The notes under the pieces were generated by a model that had not been told where the DNA came from, made no database searches, and worked only from the letters and a program-made list of their open reading frames with translations. DNA of 64,000 nucleotides from Micavibrio sp. (GTDB lineage Bacteria > Pseudomonadota > Alphaproteobacteria > Micavibrionales > Micavibrionaceae), in contig BQJE01000002.1 in NCBI GenBank assembly GCA_021604545.1, positions 124,001 to 188,000 of the forward strand. Direction: 5' to 3'. Position 1 is the stretch's first letter; every line of letters begins with the position of its first letter. Position numbers and translations under genes: made by a program. This document shows positions 17,888 to 26,196 of the stretch, one piece after another.

Positions 17888-18179
17888 GCTTTCTATTGGG
17901 TAAGAGCAGGTTCTTTATAAGTCGATATTATTTCCAGGGATTTTTTAAAGTCTAGCTATTAAATTACGGAAAATATTGCCGGGCGGCAGAGGCGAGGGGT
18001 GTTTTTGCCGCCTATTCTTTCGGGTATAGCCATAACTAAGACATTGAAAAGCAACACACTTATTTCAGCGCCTTTCATTCTCATATACTTAAGTGTTATG
18101 AAAATATTGGCATCCCCCTTGCAACGTTCTGTCTGTAACGACCAGTAACGTAGGTGGAACACATAGAGGGAGAAACAAA

Positions 18180-18299
18180 ATGAGCAATTATATATACGGC
18201 ATGGCCACATTTGCAGTAATCGGCGCAATGGTGAGCATTATTGACGCCAATGTGCCCAATAATCTTTGGTACTGGGTGGATCTCTACGTACCATTCTAA
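18180..18299 (+). CDS. Small single-span membrane peptide, 39 aa
   Basis: The frame starts at ATG 18180 after a good ribosome-binding site (GAGGGAG about 8 nt upstream) and encodes MSNYIYGMATFAVIGAMVSI plus 19 more residues, with one hydrophobic helix in the first half and a Trp/Tyr-rich end. A canonical terminator follows the stop by 20 nt, which supports a discrete short transcript. The 292 nt upstream to sucD contain no other gene that I can support. Function unknown. Confidence 0.6.
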   Translation: MSNYIYGMATFAVIGAMVSIIDANVPNNLWYWVDLYVPF

Positions 18300-18318
18300 A
18301 ATCCGAATGATTGAGTGT

Positions 18319-18354
18319 AAAAGGCCCCTATCAAGGATATGGGGCCTTTTCTTT
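18319..18354 (+). terminator. Rho-independent terminator
   Basis: AAAAGGCCCC (18319-18328) pairs perfectly with GGGGCCTTTT (18341-18350) around a 12-nt loop, followed by CTTTC. The flanking A and T tracts could make it work in both directions. It closes the sucD / 39-aa peptide transcript before the 18420 gene. Confidence 0.85.
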
Positions 18355-18419
18355 CTGTGGCCGGTTGCGTAAACTTTCTGTCTATATAGCCTGTATTTGA
18401 TGAAAAGAGGAAAAACCTT

Positions 18420-18974
18420 ATGAGTGAGCTTTCTATTTTTTCCGATGAAGAAATCACGCTACTCACAAGCCTGCCGTATAAGGTTGGGGTTTGGATCAGC
18501 CATGCCGATGATGAGGAAGGCGAAGCGGATGATGAGCGCGAGATGAAATCGCTCTCGGCTTGTCTTAAGGCCGTGGCCAAAGAATATGACGGGCCGGGTC
18601 TGGTCGATGATATTGCGCGTGAGACATTAAAGCGTGAGCCGTTCTGGATGGAGTGGACGGATCAGTCTTATAATATCTTGCCGGATTGCGAACAGGCGCT
18701 GGTACTTTTGAAAGAAAAAGCTGGATTACAAGACGCCAAAAATTACAAATCAGCGTTGTTGGAAATTGCTGCAACCGTGGCGCAGGCTTATGGTGAATTT
18801 AACGGCTTTGATGAAGTTCCCGAAGAAGAAGGATTCTTTGGCAGTATTGTTAACAAAGTGGTTGGCGGCTTTTCAGGTATGTCGAAGGATGATGCCAATC
18901 ACCCTATGAATATCAGCCCGTCCGAAGATTCAGCAATTTCGCAGTTGGCCGCAGCCCTTAAGATTGATGAATAG
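18420..18974 (+). CDS. Hypothetical acidic protein, 184 aa
   Basis: A soluble acidic protein starting MSELSIFSDEEITLL. ATVAQAYGEFNGFDEVPEEE is reminiscent of the acidic helical TerB-like fold, but the match is too weak for assignment. The segment ISHADDEEGEADDEREMK is highly acidic. GGAAAAACCTT precedes the ATG. It sits between the terminator after the 39-aa peptide and sucA, so it may share the sucA transcript. Confidence 0.7.
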   Translation: MSELSIFSDEEITLLTSLPYKVGVWISHADDEEGEADDEREMKSLSACLKAVAKEYDGPGLVDDIARETLKREPFWMEWTDQSYNILPDCEQALVLLKEKAGLQDAKNYKSALLEIAATVAQAYGEFNGFDEVPEEEGFFGSIVNKVVGGFSGMSKDDANHPMNISPSEDSAISQLAAALKIDE

Positions 18975-19067
18975 GCGCTTATGAACACTGGTCTTCGCTT
19001 TTATACGTGCTAATATTACTCTCTTATAGACACTGCGTTGTCCCCTAAGAATCAAGGATAGCTTTAT

Positions 19068-21983
19068 ATGGCTCAGGCAAATCAAAATCAGACCTTTCTC
19101 ACCGGTGCCAATGCGGAATACATAGCGCATCTCTATAGTGAGTTTTTATCCAATCCCAGCAAGGTGGATGGAAGTTGGCGAGATTTCTTTATCGGCCTCA
19201 ATGATGATGAGGTGGCTTTGCTGCAGGAACTGCATGGGGCCAGCTGGACGCCGGCGGAAAACCGTAAATCTTCACGACGTTTTGATCACATGGGCGCGGG
19301 CGCACATATTGATGGTGAGCAGCAGGCCATGGAGCCCAGTCCGCTACCACCCAAAAGCAATGGTAGCGATGTGTCGCAGGAAGCGATCCAGCGGGCAACG
19401 CTCGATTCCGTCTGGGCGCTCAGGCTGATCCGGGCCTACCGTACACGGGGGCATATGTTGGCTGATCTTGATCCGCTGCAACTCAAGGAAAAAGAATATC
19501 ACCCAGAGCTCGACCCGGCGGATTACGGTTTTACCGACGACGATTACAACCGGCCTATTTTTATTGGCGGATCGCTCGGTATGGAATATGCGACATTAAG
19601 CGACATTATTTCAGCGCTAGAACAGACCTATTGTCAGACAATTGGTGTTGAGTTTATGCACCTGACTGACCCGGAGGAAAGGGACTGGATTCAAAAGCGT
19701 ATCGAAGAGCCGCGTAACAAAACTGATTTCACTGACAATGGTAAGAAGGCGATATTGCAGCGTCTGGTCGCGGCGGAAAGTTTTGAACAATTCCTGCACA
19801 AAAAACATACCGGTACCAAAAGATTTGGTATTGATGGCGGCGAATCCGTCATTCCGGCGATTGAGCAGATTATGAAACGCGGCAGCCAGCTTGGCCTAGA
19901 GGAAGTTATTATTGGTATGGCACATAGGGGCAGGCTGAACGTTCTGGCCAATGTCATGGGCAAGCCGTTCACGACAATTTTTGCTGAATTCCAAGGGCAA
20001 TCCTCTACGTCGGATGATGTGATGGGCTCGGGTGATGTAAAATATCACTTGGGAACATCCAGCGACCGTGAGTTTGATGGCCAGAATGTTCATTTGTCAC
20101 TTACTGCCAATCCATCGCATCTGGAATTTGTTAATCCTGTGGTGATTGGAAAAGTGCGGGCTAAACAAGTGCAAAAGGACGACTTGGAGGGTACAAAAGT
20201 TTTGCCGTTGATTTTTCATGGCGATGCGGCTTTTGCCGGGCAGGGGATTACGGCGGAGACTCTGATGATATCCGAGCTCCCAGGCTACCGCGTTGGCGGC
20301 ACGATTCATATCGTCATTAACAACCAGATCGGCTTTACCACCATGCCGGCCTTCAGCCGCTCAGGGCCGTATTCCACCGATGTTGCCAAGATGCTGGCTT
20401 CGCCGATTTTTCATGTGAATGGCGATGACCCGGAAGCTGTGGTTCATGTCTCACGCATTGCCACAGAGTTTAGGCAGAAATTTAGGCGAGATGTTGTGAT
20501 TGATATTTTCTGTTACCGCCGTTATGGCCACAATGAAGGCGATGAACCAGCCTTCACCCAGCCACTCATGTACAAAAAGATTGCGACGCAGGAAACCACG
20601 CGTTCCAAATACGCGAAGCAGCTGATCGCTGAGAAAGTAATGACCGAGGAAGAAAGTAAAGCAGTTGTCGATGAGTTCACAAAATATCTCGACGAGGCTT
20701 TCGAGGCGACAAAAAATTACAAGCCTAATGACGCTGACTTTTTGGAAGGCGTATGGCAAGGCCTGGAAACTGCTTCCGGTGAGGCGCGCCGCGGTAAAAC
20801 CGATGTCAGTGATGCGGATATTCAGGCTGTTGGTAAGGTCCTGACCGATGTGCCGAAGGGTTTTACGATTAATAAAAAACTGCAGCGTGTTCTGGATGCT
20901 AAAACCAAAATGCTTGAATCCGGTGAAGGATATGATTGGGCTATGGCCGAGGCTCTGGCTTTTGGCACACTTTTAAAAGACGGTTATGCGATCAGGCTCT
21001 CGGGTCAGGATGTCGGGCGTGGCACGTTTTCGCACCGCCATGCCATCTGGCGCGATCAGGAAAACGAAGACAAACATATTCCTTTGCAACATATCTCTGA
21101 AGGCCAGCCCAAGGTTGAAATTCACGACAGCCCGCTGTCTGAAATGGCTGTGCTCGGATTTGAATACGGCTATTCGATGGCGGACCCAAAAACGCTGACT
21201 CTGTGGGAGGCGCAGTTCGGTGATTTTGCCAATGGCGCGCAGGTTATTATTGACCAGTTTATCGCCGCCGGTGAAAGCAAGTGGCTGCGCATGTCGGGGC
21301 TGGTGCTGCTTTTGCCGCATGGCTATGAAGGGCAGGGGCCGGAGCATTCCTCGGCCCGCTTTGAGCGCTTCTTACAGCTATCAGCTGAAGATAACTGGCA
21401 GGTTTGCAACTGTACAACTCCGGCCAATTATTTTCATGCATTGCGCCGTCAGATGCTGCGTGATTTCCGCAAGCCACTGATTATGATGACGCCAAAATCT
21501 TTGCTGCGCCATAAATTGGCTGTATCAAGCGCAGATATGTTTACCGATGGTTCGACCTTCCATCGCTTTCTTTGGGATGATGATCATGAACAGCTGTTGT
21601 CGCCTGACCAGATTAAACGTGTTGTGCTGTGCACTGGTAAAGTTTATTACGATCTTCTGGCTGAGCGTCGTGAGCGTGATCTAAAAGATGTTGCGATCAT
21701 CCGCGTTGAACAGATTTATCCCTTCCCGATGAGTGCGCTCGGGGAAGAGCTGGCGCAATATAAGGGTGCTGATATCGTCTGGTGTCAGGAAGAGCCGAAA
21801 AATCAGGGCCCCTGGTTCTTTGTTGAGCCGCGTATCGAGGTGATGTTGGGCAAGATCGAACATCAGGCCGGGCGTGCCAAATATGCTGGCCGTCCCGATG
21901 CTGCTGCCCCGGCCACAGGACTTATGAGCCGTCATCAGGCCGAGCAGGCGAAGCTGGTTGATGAGGCCCTCGCCATCAAATAA
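19068..21983 (+). CDS. sucA: 2-oxoglutarate dehydrogenase E1 component
   Basis: A 971-aa thiamine-diphosphate-dependent subunit that decarboxylates 2-oxoglutarate and transfers the succinyl group to the lipoyl arm of SucB. The N-terminal FLTGANAEYIAHLYSEFLSN helix, EVIIGMAHRGRLNVLANV, the cofactor-site segment FHGDAAFAGQG, VINNQIGFTT, and RYGHNEGDEPAFTQP are all conserved. Length is normal. A site rich in AAGGA precedes the ATG. In relatives sucB follows directly; here about 8.6 kb of accessory genes separate the two. Confidence 0.97.
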   Translation: MAQANQNQTFLTGANAEYIAHLYSEFLSNPSKVDGSWRDFFIGLNDDEVALLQELHGASWTPAENRKSSRRFDHMGAGAHIDGEQQAMEPSPLPPKSNGSDVSQEAIQRATLDSVWALRLIRAYRTRGHMLADLDPLQLKEKEYHPELDPADYGFTDDDYNRPIFIGGSLGMEYATLSDIISALEQTYCQTIGVEFMHLTDPEERDWIQKRIEEPRNKTDFTDNGKKAILQRLVAAESFEQFLHKKHTGTKRFGIDGGESVIPAIEQIMKRGSQLGLEEVIIGMAHRGRLNVLANVMGKPFTTIFAEFQGQSSTSDDVMGSGDVKYHLGTSSDREFDGQNVHLSLTANPSHLEFVNPVVIGKVRAKQVQKDDLEGTKVLPLIFHGDAAFAGQGITAETLMISELPGYRVGGTIHIVINNQIGFTTMPAFSRSGPYSTDVAKMLASPIFHVNGDDPEAVVHVSRIATEFRQKFRRDVVIDIFCYRRYGHNEGDEPAFTQPLMYKKIATQETTRSKYAKQLIAEKVMTEEESKAVVDEFTKYLDEAFEATKNYKPNDADFLEGVWQGLETASGEARRGKTDVSDADIQAVGKVLTDVPKGFTINKKLQRVLDAKTKMLESGEGYDWAMAEALAFGTLLKDGYAIRLSGQDVGRGTFSHRHAIWRDQENEDKHIPLQHISEGQPKVEIHDSPLSEMAVLGFEYGYSMADPKTLTLWEAQFGDFANGAQVIIDQFIAAGESKWLRMSGLVLLLPHGYEGQGPEHSSARFERFLQLSAEDNWQVCNCTTPANYFHALRRQMLRDFRKPLIMMTPKSLLRHKLAVSSADMFTDGSTFHRFLWDDDHEQLLSPDQIKRVVLCTGKVYYDLLAERRERDLKDVAIIRVEQIYPFPMSALGEELAQYKGADIVWCQEEPKNQGPWFFVEPRIEVMLGKIEHQAGRAKYAGRPDAAAPATGLMSRHQAEQAKLVDEALAIK

Positions 21984-22015
21984 GAGCGTTAAATAAAGTC
22001 TGTATCCAAAAGTCT

Positions 22016-22039
22016 CATTCATGCGAATATGCCTGAATG
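22016..22039 (+). promoter_or_regulatory. Hairpin that includes the start codon of the radical SAM gene
   Basis: CATTCA (22016-22021) can pair with TGAATG (22034-22039), extended by GC/GC with one mismatch, around GAATAT. The ATG of the radical SAM gene is the 3' end of the stem, and no clear ribosome-binding site is visible. It may limit translation or be chance. Confidence 0.3.
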
Positions 22040-22987
22040 AAAGCTTCAGCCATTCCAAAAGATAAATTCTCCGATCCCGTTGTCACCGCCAAAGGTGAGA
22101 AGCGGGCATGGGTTGATCTCACCGCGCTAAAGACGCTGTGGTTTAACACGGGTACACTATGCAACCTCACCTGTGCCAATTGCTATATTGAATCCTCGCC
22201 GAAAAATGATGCGCTGGTGTATCTCACCCATGAAGAAGTCTGCACCTATCTGGATGAAATAGAGCGCGGCAATATTCCAACCGAGGAAATCGGCATTACC
22301 GGTGGTGAGCCGTTTATGAATCCTGATATTTTGAAGATTATAGAAGAATGTTTGCAGCGGGGTTTTAAACTTCTTGTTCTTACGAATGCGATGTTGCCGA
22401 TGCAGCGGAAAAAAAATTCTGATCCGCTCTTGAAAATAAAAGATCAATACGGCGATCAAATGACCATCCGTGTGTCTGTTGATCACTTTAACAAGGATAT
22501 GCATGAGGAAGAGCGCGGTAAACAAAGCTGGGCACCAATGATCAAGGGGTTGAAATGGCTCTCTGACAATGAATTCACCATTGATATTGCCGGGCGCACG
22601 CGCTGGGGTGAGAAGGAAGAGAAATTGCGTGATGGCTTTGCGGTGCTGTTCAAAGAAATGGGCATTGTAATTGATGCTTATAATAAACGCGAACTGGTTC
22701 TGTTCCCTGAGATGGATGAAACCGCCGAGGTGCAGGAAATTACAACCAAATGCTGGGATATTCTCGGCGTGCACCCTGATGAGATGATGTGCTCATCCTC
22801 GCGCATGGTGGTCAAGCGCAAAGGCGCTTATAAGCCGGCGGTTCTGGCATGCACGTTGCTGGCGTATGACTCAGCATTTGAGCTGGGAACAACGTTAAAA
22901 GAAGCCAATAAACCCGTGCCCCTTAACCACCCGCATTGCGCAAAATTCTGTGTGCTTGGCGGCGGATCATGCAGCGTAACTGATTAA
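22037..22987 (+). CDS. Radical SAM protein next to an arsenic methylation cluster
   Basis: A 316-aa radical SAM protein. The [4Fe-4S] motif CNLTCANC is at about residues 42-49, followed by ITGGEPFMNPDI (the GGEP SAM-binding motif). A Cys-rich C-terminus (CTLLAYD, HCAKFCVLGGGSC) suggests an auxiliary cluster. It is convergent with, and overlaps by 21 nt, the minus-strand operon of ArsM, a phosphorylase and two glycosyltransferases. In cyanobacterial arsenosugar synthesis a radical SAM enzyme (ArsS) joins a 5'-deoxyadenosyl group to dimethylarsenite; this protein differs from the ArsS motif I know, so the same role is only inferred. Confidence 0.85.
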   Translation: MKASAIPKDKFSDPVVTAKGEKRAWVDLTALKTLWFNTGTLCNLTCANCYIESSPKNDALVYLTHEEVCTYLDEIERGNIPTEEIGITGGEPFMNPDILKIIEECLQRGFKLLVLTNAMLPMQRKKNSDPLLKIKDQYGDQMTIRVSVDHFNKDMHEEERGKQSWAPMIKGLKWLSDNEFTIDIAGRTRWGEKEEKLRDGFAVLFKEMGIVIDAYNKRELVLFPEMDETAEVQEITTKCWDILGVHPDEMMCSSSRMVVKRKGAYKPAVLACTLLAYDSAFELGTTLKEANKPVPLNHPHCAKFCVLGGGSCSVTD

Positions 22988-23614
22988 AGTTTCTTTTGCC
23001 CAATCAATCATTTTTTGCTGTGTTTTTGTTGGCACGTCAGGCATTTCCTCTAACGTAATTTGTAAGTCCGCTATGTGATCGACATCCAAAAACGGCGGCA
23101 TCATATAATAATTAGACAGTTTGGCACACAGGGCTTCGCGCGTGGTATCCTGGCTGTATTCAACGCTGGTAAGTACATTTAGAGGAATATCCTTTTTCCC
23201 GGCCATGAAATTATAGCCGCCGTCATGCGATGGACCGAACACAAAATCATGTGTATCGAGTTTTTCAAATGCCTCTTCCAACATTGCGGAGGTAAGCTGT
23301 GGCGCATCAGTGCCGAGAAGCATGACTTGATCATATTTTTTCAGTAGCGTCTTATAGATATGATGTTGGCGCTGCCCCAGCCCACCATCATCAGTCCAGA
23401 TTGTTTCAAAGTTTTTAAAAAATGAAGTTTCTTTTTCTGCCACAGCCCAGATCGGGGTGGCATCAACGCCCTGGACAAGTTCAGTGACACATTCCAGCGC
23501 GAGAGTATAAAACTCCAGAGCCTTCTCGGCCCCAATCCCTTCCGCTAGCCGTGTCTTAACCGGTGATAGCCCCGGCGTTTTAACAAAGACAGCAATGGCG
23601 CGACTCTGGCTCAT
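22967..23614 (-). CDS. DUF2064 / TIGR04282-type glycosyltransferase
   Basis: A 215-aa GT-A-like nucleotidyl/glycosyl transferase. AIAVFVKTPGLSPVKTRLAE at the N-terminus, VMLLGTDAPQLTSAML with the Asp-x-Pro metal site, and FGPSHDGGYNFMAG are the family signatures. The ATG at 23614 overlaps the upstream glycosyltransferase stop as ATGA, so it is preferred to starts as far up as 23662. This family is frequently paired with the TIGR04283 glycosyltransferase and ArsM in arsenosugar-type clusters. It is the last gene of the minus-strand operon. Confidence 0.88.
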   Translation of the reverse strand: MSQSRAIAVFVKTPGLSPVKTRLAEGIGAEKALEFYTLALECVTELVQGVDATPIWAVAEKETSFFKNFETIWTDDGGLGQRQHHIYKTLLKKYDQVMLLGTDAPQLTSAMLEEAFEKLDTHDFVFGPSHDGGYNFMAGKKDIPLNVLTSVEYSQDTTREALCAKLSNYYMMPPFLDVDHIADLQITLEEMPDVPTKTQQKMIDWAKETLISYAA

Positions 23615-24231
23615 TTGCCCGTCACAAGCTTCCACCATTCGGGTAGGGCTTGCTTCATCCATAAATGTTGCCGCTTTAGCGTTAGGCTGAACCAGCCCTC
23701 TTTACTATAGGCCCGTGGGCTGGTGCCGATTTTAGCGCCAACACTTTGCGGTTGGATTTTATGTCGCCGTGCCTGCCAGACAAAAAGGTGGTCTTCGCCA
23801 TATTCTGCATCTTCGGGATAGCCTCCGGTCTTAAAAAACAAATCCTTGCGGATGCACAATCCCTGATCACCGAATGGAATGCCAAGAATACGCGAGCGAA
23901 AATTAGCGCCCACCGCATTTAACTTCATCATCTTCGGCCCACCATCGGTAAAAATAAGGTCAAAAAAATGCAGGCGGGCGGGATAGCGCTCTAATGAATG
24001 AAGCAGAGTATTAAAAGAATAACGCCCCATAACGCTGTCAGCGTGCAGAAACCAGAGGAATTTTCGTGTTGCCTGTGCCGCGCCGGTATTAAGGCTTTTG
24101 GCGCGCGTCCCCTCGCTTGATACGATAATTTCCACGTCATATTTCTGAAGCTCGGCCATCAGCTTATCGTCGGCTTGATCACCTGCGCGTAGCGGAATAA
24201 TCGCACTTATCGGCGGAGTACTTGCAGCCAT
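23611..24231 (-). CDS. TIGR04283-type family 2 glycosyltransferase
   Basis: A 206-aa short family 2 glycosyltransferase. ISAIIPLRAGDQADD is the GT-A N-terminus; GTRAKSLNTGAAQA, WFLHADSVM with the donor/metal site, and PFGDQGLCIRKDLFFKTGGY follow in the usual order. The acceptor is unknown; in arsenosugar-type loci it is proposed to act on the ribosyl-arsenic intermediate after adenine is removed. It overlaps the phosphorylase gene by 25 nt and DUF2064 by 4 nt. Confidence 0.9.
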   Translation of the reverse strand: MAASTPPISAIIPLRAGDQADDKLMAELQKYDVEIIVSSEGTRAKSLNTGAAQATRKFLWFLHADSVMGRYSFNTLLHSLERYPARLHFFDLIFTDGGPKMMKLNAVGANFRSRILGIPFGDQGLCIRKDLFFKTGGYPEDAEYGEDHLFVWQARRHKIQPQSVGAKIGTSPRAYSKEGWFSLTLKRQHLWMKQALPEWWKLVTGK

Positions 24232-25070
24232 TCTTCATGCTCTTTCGGGATTTTTTCAGGGGGGGTGATAATCGAATGTTTGAGGCAATCGCTAATCCAT
24301 TCCGGTGTTGGCGAAGATTTGACGCCCGCAAGCGACCGCACCAGTGATTTCACTTTTTCAATATTTGCAAAATACAAACTCATAATTTCATCGGCCTGCG
24401 CGTGTTGGTCCGGGTCTTCAGGCCAGCAATCATAATCGGTCGCAATCGCCACGGTGCAATACGCCATTTGTGCTTCGCGTGCCAGAAATGCTTCAGGGAG
24501 ATTGGTCATGCCAACAACGTCGCAGCCAGATTGGCGCAGGAAAAGGCTTTCGGCCCGGGTGCCAAGACGTGGCCCTTCAACGCAGGCATAGGTTTTTTCT
24601 TTGTGAAGTTCCAGCGAAGCGCTTTTTGCGGCGTCTAAAATATCGTCCGACAGCGCAGGGCAGGCGGGCTGTGCCGTGCTGATATGCGCAACAACGCCGC
24701 GTCCAAAAAAGCTCATCTCGCGCCGCCCACGTGTGTGATCAAAATATTGATGAACCAATGCTATGTCGCCGGGTTTGATCTCTTCGCGCAGTGATCCGGT
24801 CGCTGAAACACTAACGACTCGGCGCACACTCAGGCTCTTTAGTGCCCAGATATTGGCACGGTAATTCACTTCTGATGGTAAAAGGGCGTGATCAACCCCG
24901 TGACGCGGCAGAAAAAAGAGTGGCTCAGAGCCTTCAAACTTTCCTTCTATGATTGCCGCAGACGGGTTACCAAAAGGGGTGTTAATGTCGTGCTCGCCAA
25001 TGATTTCAAGATCATCTATTTTGTAAAGTCCTGTGCCGCCAATGATCCCGAGATTCTCCACTAGCAACAT
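24207..25070 (-). CDS. S-methyl-5'-thioadenosine phosphorylase-family protein
   Basis: A 287-aa nucleoside phosphorylase of the MTAP/PNP type. LGIIGGTGLY, the phosphate-site FLPRHGVDHALLPSEVNYRA, YACVEGPRLGTRAE and VGMTNLPEAFLAREAQM are diagnostic, and IATDYDCWPED carries the purine-site Asp. The ATG at 25070 overlaps the arsM stop, so it is preferred to an upstream start. Within an arsM operon, the likely substrate is not only methylthioadenosine but possibly an adenosine-linked arsenical, from which it would release adenine and leave the ribose-1-phosphate moiety. That is inference from context. Confidence 0.92.
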   Translation of the reverse strand: MLLVENLGIIGGTGLYKIDDLEIIGEHDINTPFGNPSAAIIEGKFEGSEPLFFLPRHGVDHALLPSEVNYRANIWALKSLSVRRVVSVSATGSLREEIKPGDIALVHQYFDHTRGRREMSFFGRGVVAHISTAQPACPALSDDILDAAKSASLELHKEKTYACVEGPRLGTRAESLFLRQSGCDVVGMTNLPEAFLAREAQMAYCTVAIATDYDCWPEDPDQHAQADEIMSLYFANIEKVKSLVRSLAGVKSSPTPEWISDCLKHSIITPPEKIPKEHEEWLQVLRR

Positions 25071-26110
25071 CCGCCTGTTTGTTTGGTCGATTTTGCTAGC
25101 ACACAATCAAACGGACCTTGGTGGGTGCTCATATCACCCTGCACTTCAAAATGCGGTGCAAGCCTTGTTTCCGATACCATCTTGGCCGTATTGCCGCAAA
25201 CGGCCATGGGAGCGCCCGTTTTAAATTCATGATGATCGTCTAGAGTAAAGCTGTCAGGGCTATGTTCAACGTTCCCTTTATATGTAGCGCTCTGTCCGTA
25301 ATTTTCGCAGATATCCTCGAAGTCGCATTTGAATGCGCTCATAGTCATCGAATAAAAATCAATATGACCGATTTTTTTCTCAATCTCCGGATTGTTAATT
25401 GTAAACGGTGTGCTTGAAACCACGCGGTAATCAAGGCAGCCAACATCTTGCAAAATACGGCGGAAATCTTCGGTATATAGCGCACCGCTGAGGCACTCAC
25501 CAAGCAGGACCGGATCGCTTTTGAGGTCTTCAGGGATGCGCCGTCCTGCGAATACATCTGAGAAGTACAGCTCACCACCGGGCTTTAACACACGGAAAAT
25601 TTCACGAAAGACAGCCTCTTTATCGGGCGAAAGGTTGATCACACAGTTAGAAATCACAACATCAATGCTGTTATCCTCAATGCCTGCCGATTGTAAATCT
25701 TCAATGAATCCTTCCCTGAAATCTACATTGGGCGCGCTATAGCTAAAATTATCCGTGTGCCAGTCAATATGTTGTCGTGCGACGGCCAGTTGTTCTTCGG
25801 TCATGTCGATGCCGATAACTTTGCCTTTGGGCCCGACAAGTTGGGACAGCAGGTAAACATCCTGACCGGAGCCACAGCCGAGATCGAGAATGGTGCAGCC
25901 TTCAACAGCCGGTGGAATAGGAGAGCCGCAGCCGTAAAACTTGCTCTGTACGTCTTCGTGGATGTTTTTCAGGAGCGGTCGTAAATGCATGGGTGTCGCT
26001 TCAGCCGTGCAGCAAGCTGAGGTCTGCAAATCATCCTTACTCTTCAGGACATTGGCGTAATAGTCCTTAACAGAGTCTTTTGTTTCATCAGGTTTTACGC
26101 TACGCGGCAT
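25061..26110 (-). CDS. arsM: Arsenite S-adenosylmethionine methyltransferase
   Basis: A 349-aa ArsM that methylates As(III) stepwise to mono- and dimethyl species. The SAM-binding motif TILDLGCGSGQDVYLLSQLV is near residues 74-93. Conserved As-binding cysteines are present: the Cys pair in TSACCTAEAT, Cys in ISNCVINLSPDK, and Cys in LLGECLSGALYTED. The chain ends in QTGGCC, a further Cys pair typical of many ArsM. The ATG at 26110 has AGGG upstream; an ATG 42 nt earlier is less likely. It is first in the operon arsM, phosphorylase, two glycosyltransferases, and diverges from thiE across 86 nt. No ArsR-type repressor is adjacent. Confidence 0.95.
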   Translation of the reverse strand: MPRSVKPDETKDSVKDYYANVLKSKDDLQTSACCTAEATPMHLRPLLKNIHEDVQSKFYGCGSPIPPAVEGCTILDLGCGSGQDVYLLSQLVGPKGKVIGIDMTEEQLAVARQHIDWHTDNFSYSAPNVDFREGFIEDLQSAGIEDNSIDVVISNCVINLSPDKEAVFREIFRVLKPGGELYFSDVFAGRRIPEDLKSDPVLLGECLSGALYTEDFRRILQDVGCLDYRVVSSTPFTINNPEIEKKIGHIDFYSMTMSAFKCDFEDICENYGQSATYKGNVEHSPDSFTLDDHHEFKTGAPMAVCGNTAKMVSETRLAPHFEVQGDMSTHQGPFDCVLAKSTKQTGGCC

Positions 26111-26196
26111 AGTTTTTTCCCTAGTTTCCTCTCCAAACCTCTTTCGTAGCAAAGAGAAAAGATGTTACACAAGAGAAATCAAATAAAGGCGGTATT

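Noticed and set aside
17959..18228. 89-codon minus-strand frame downstream of sucD
   Set aside because: It overlaps the 39-aa peptide, whose ribosome-binding site and terminator are better; the product is Cys/Tyr-rich without a recognised pattern.
26111..26196. TPP riboswitch upstream of thiE
   Set aside because: The 86-nt gap shows no CUGAGA-type core or the paired arms expected, and it is too short for a full TPP aptamer and expression platform.
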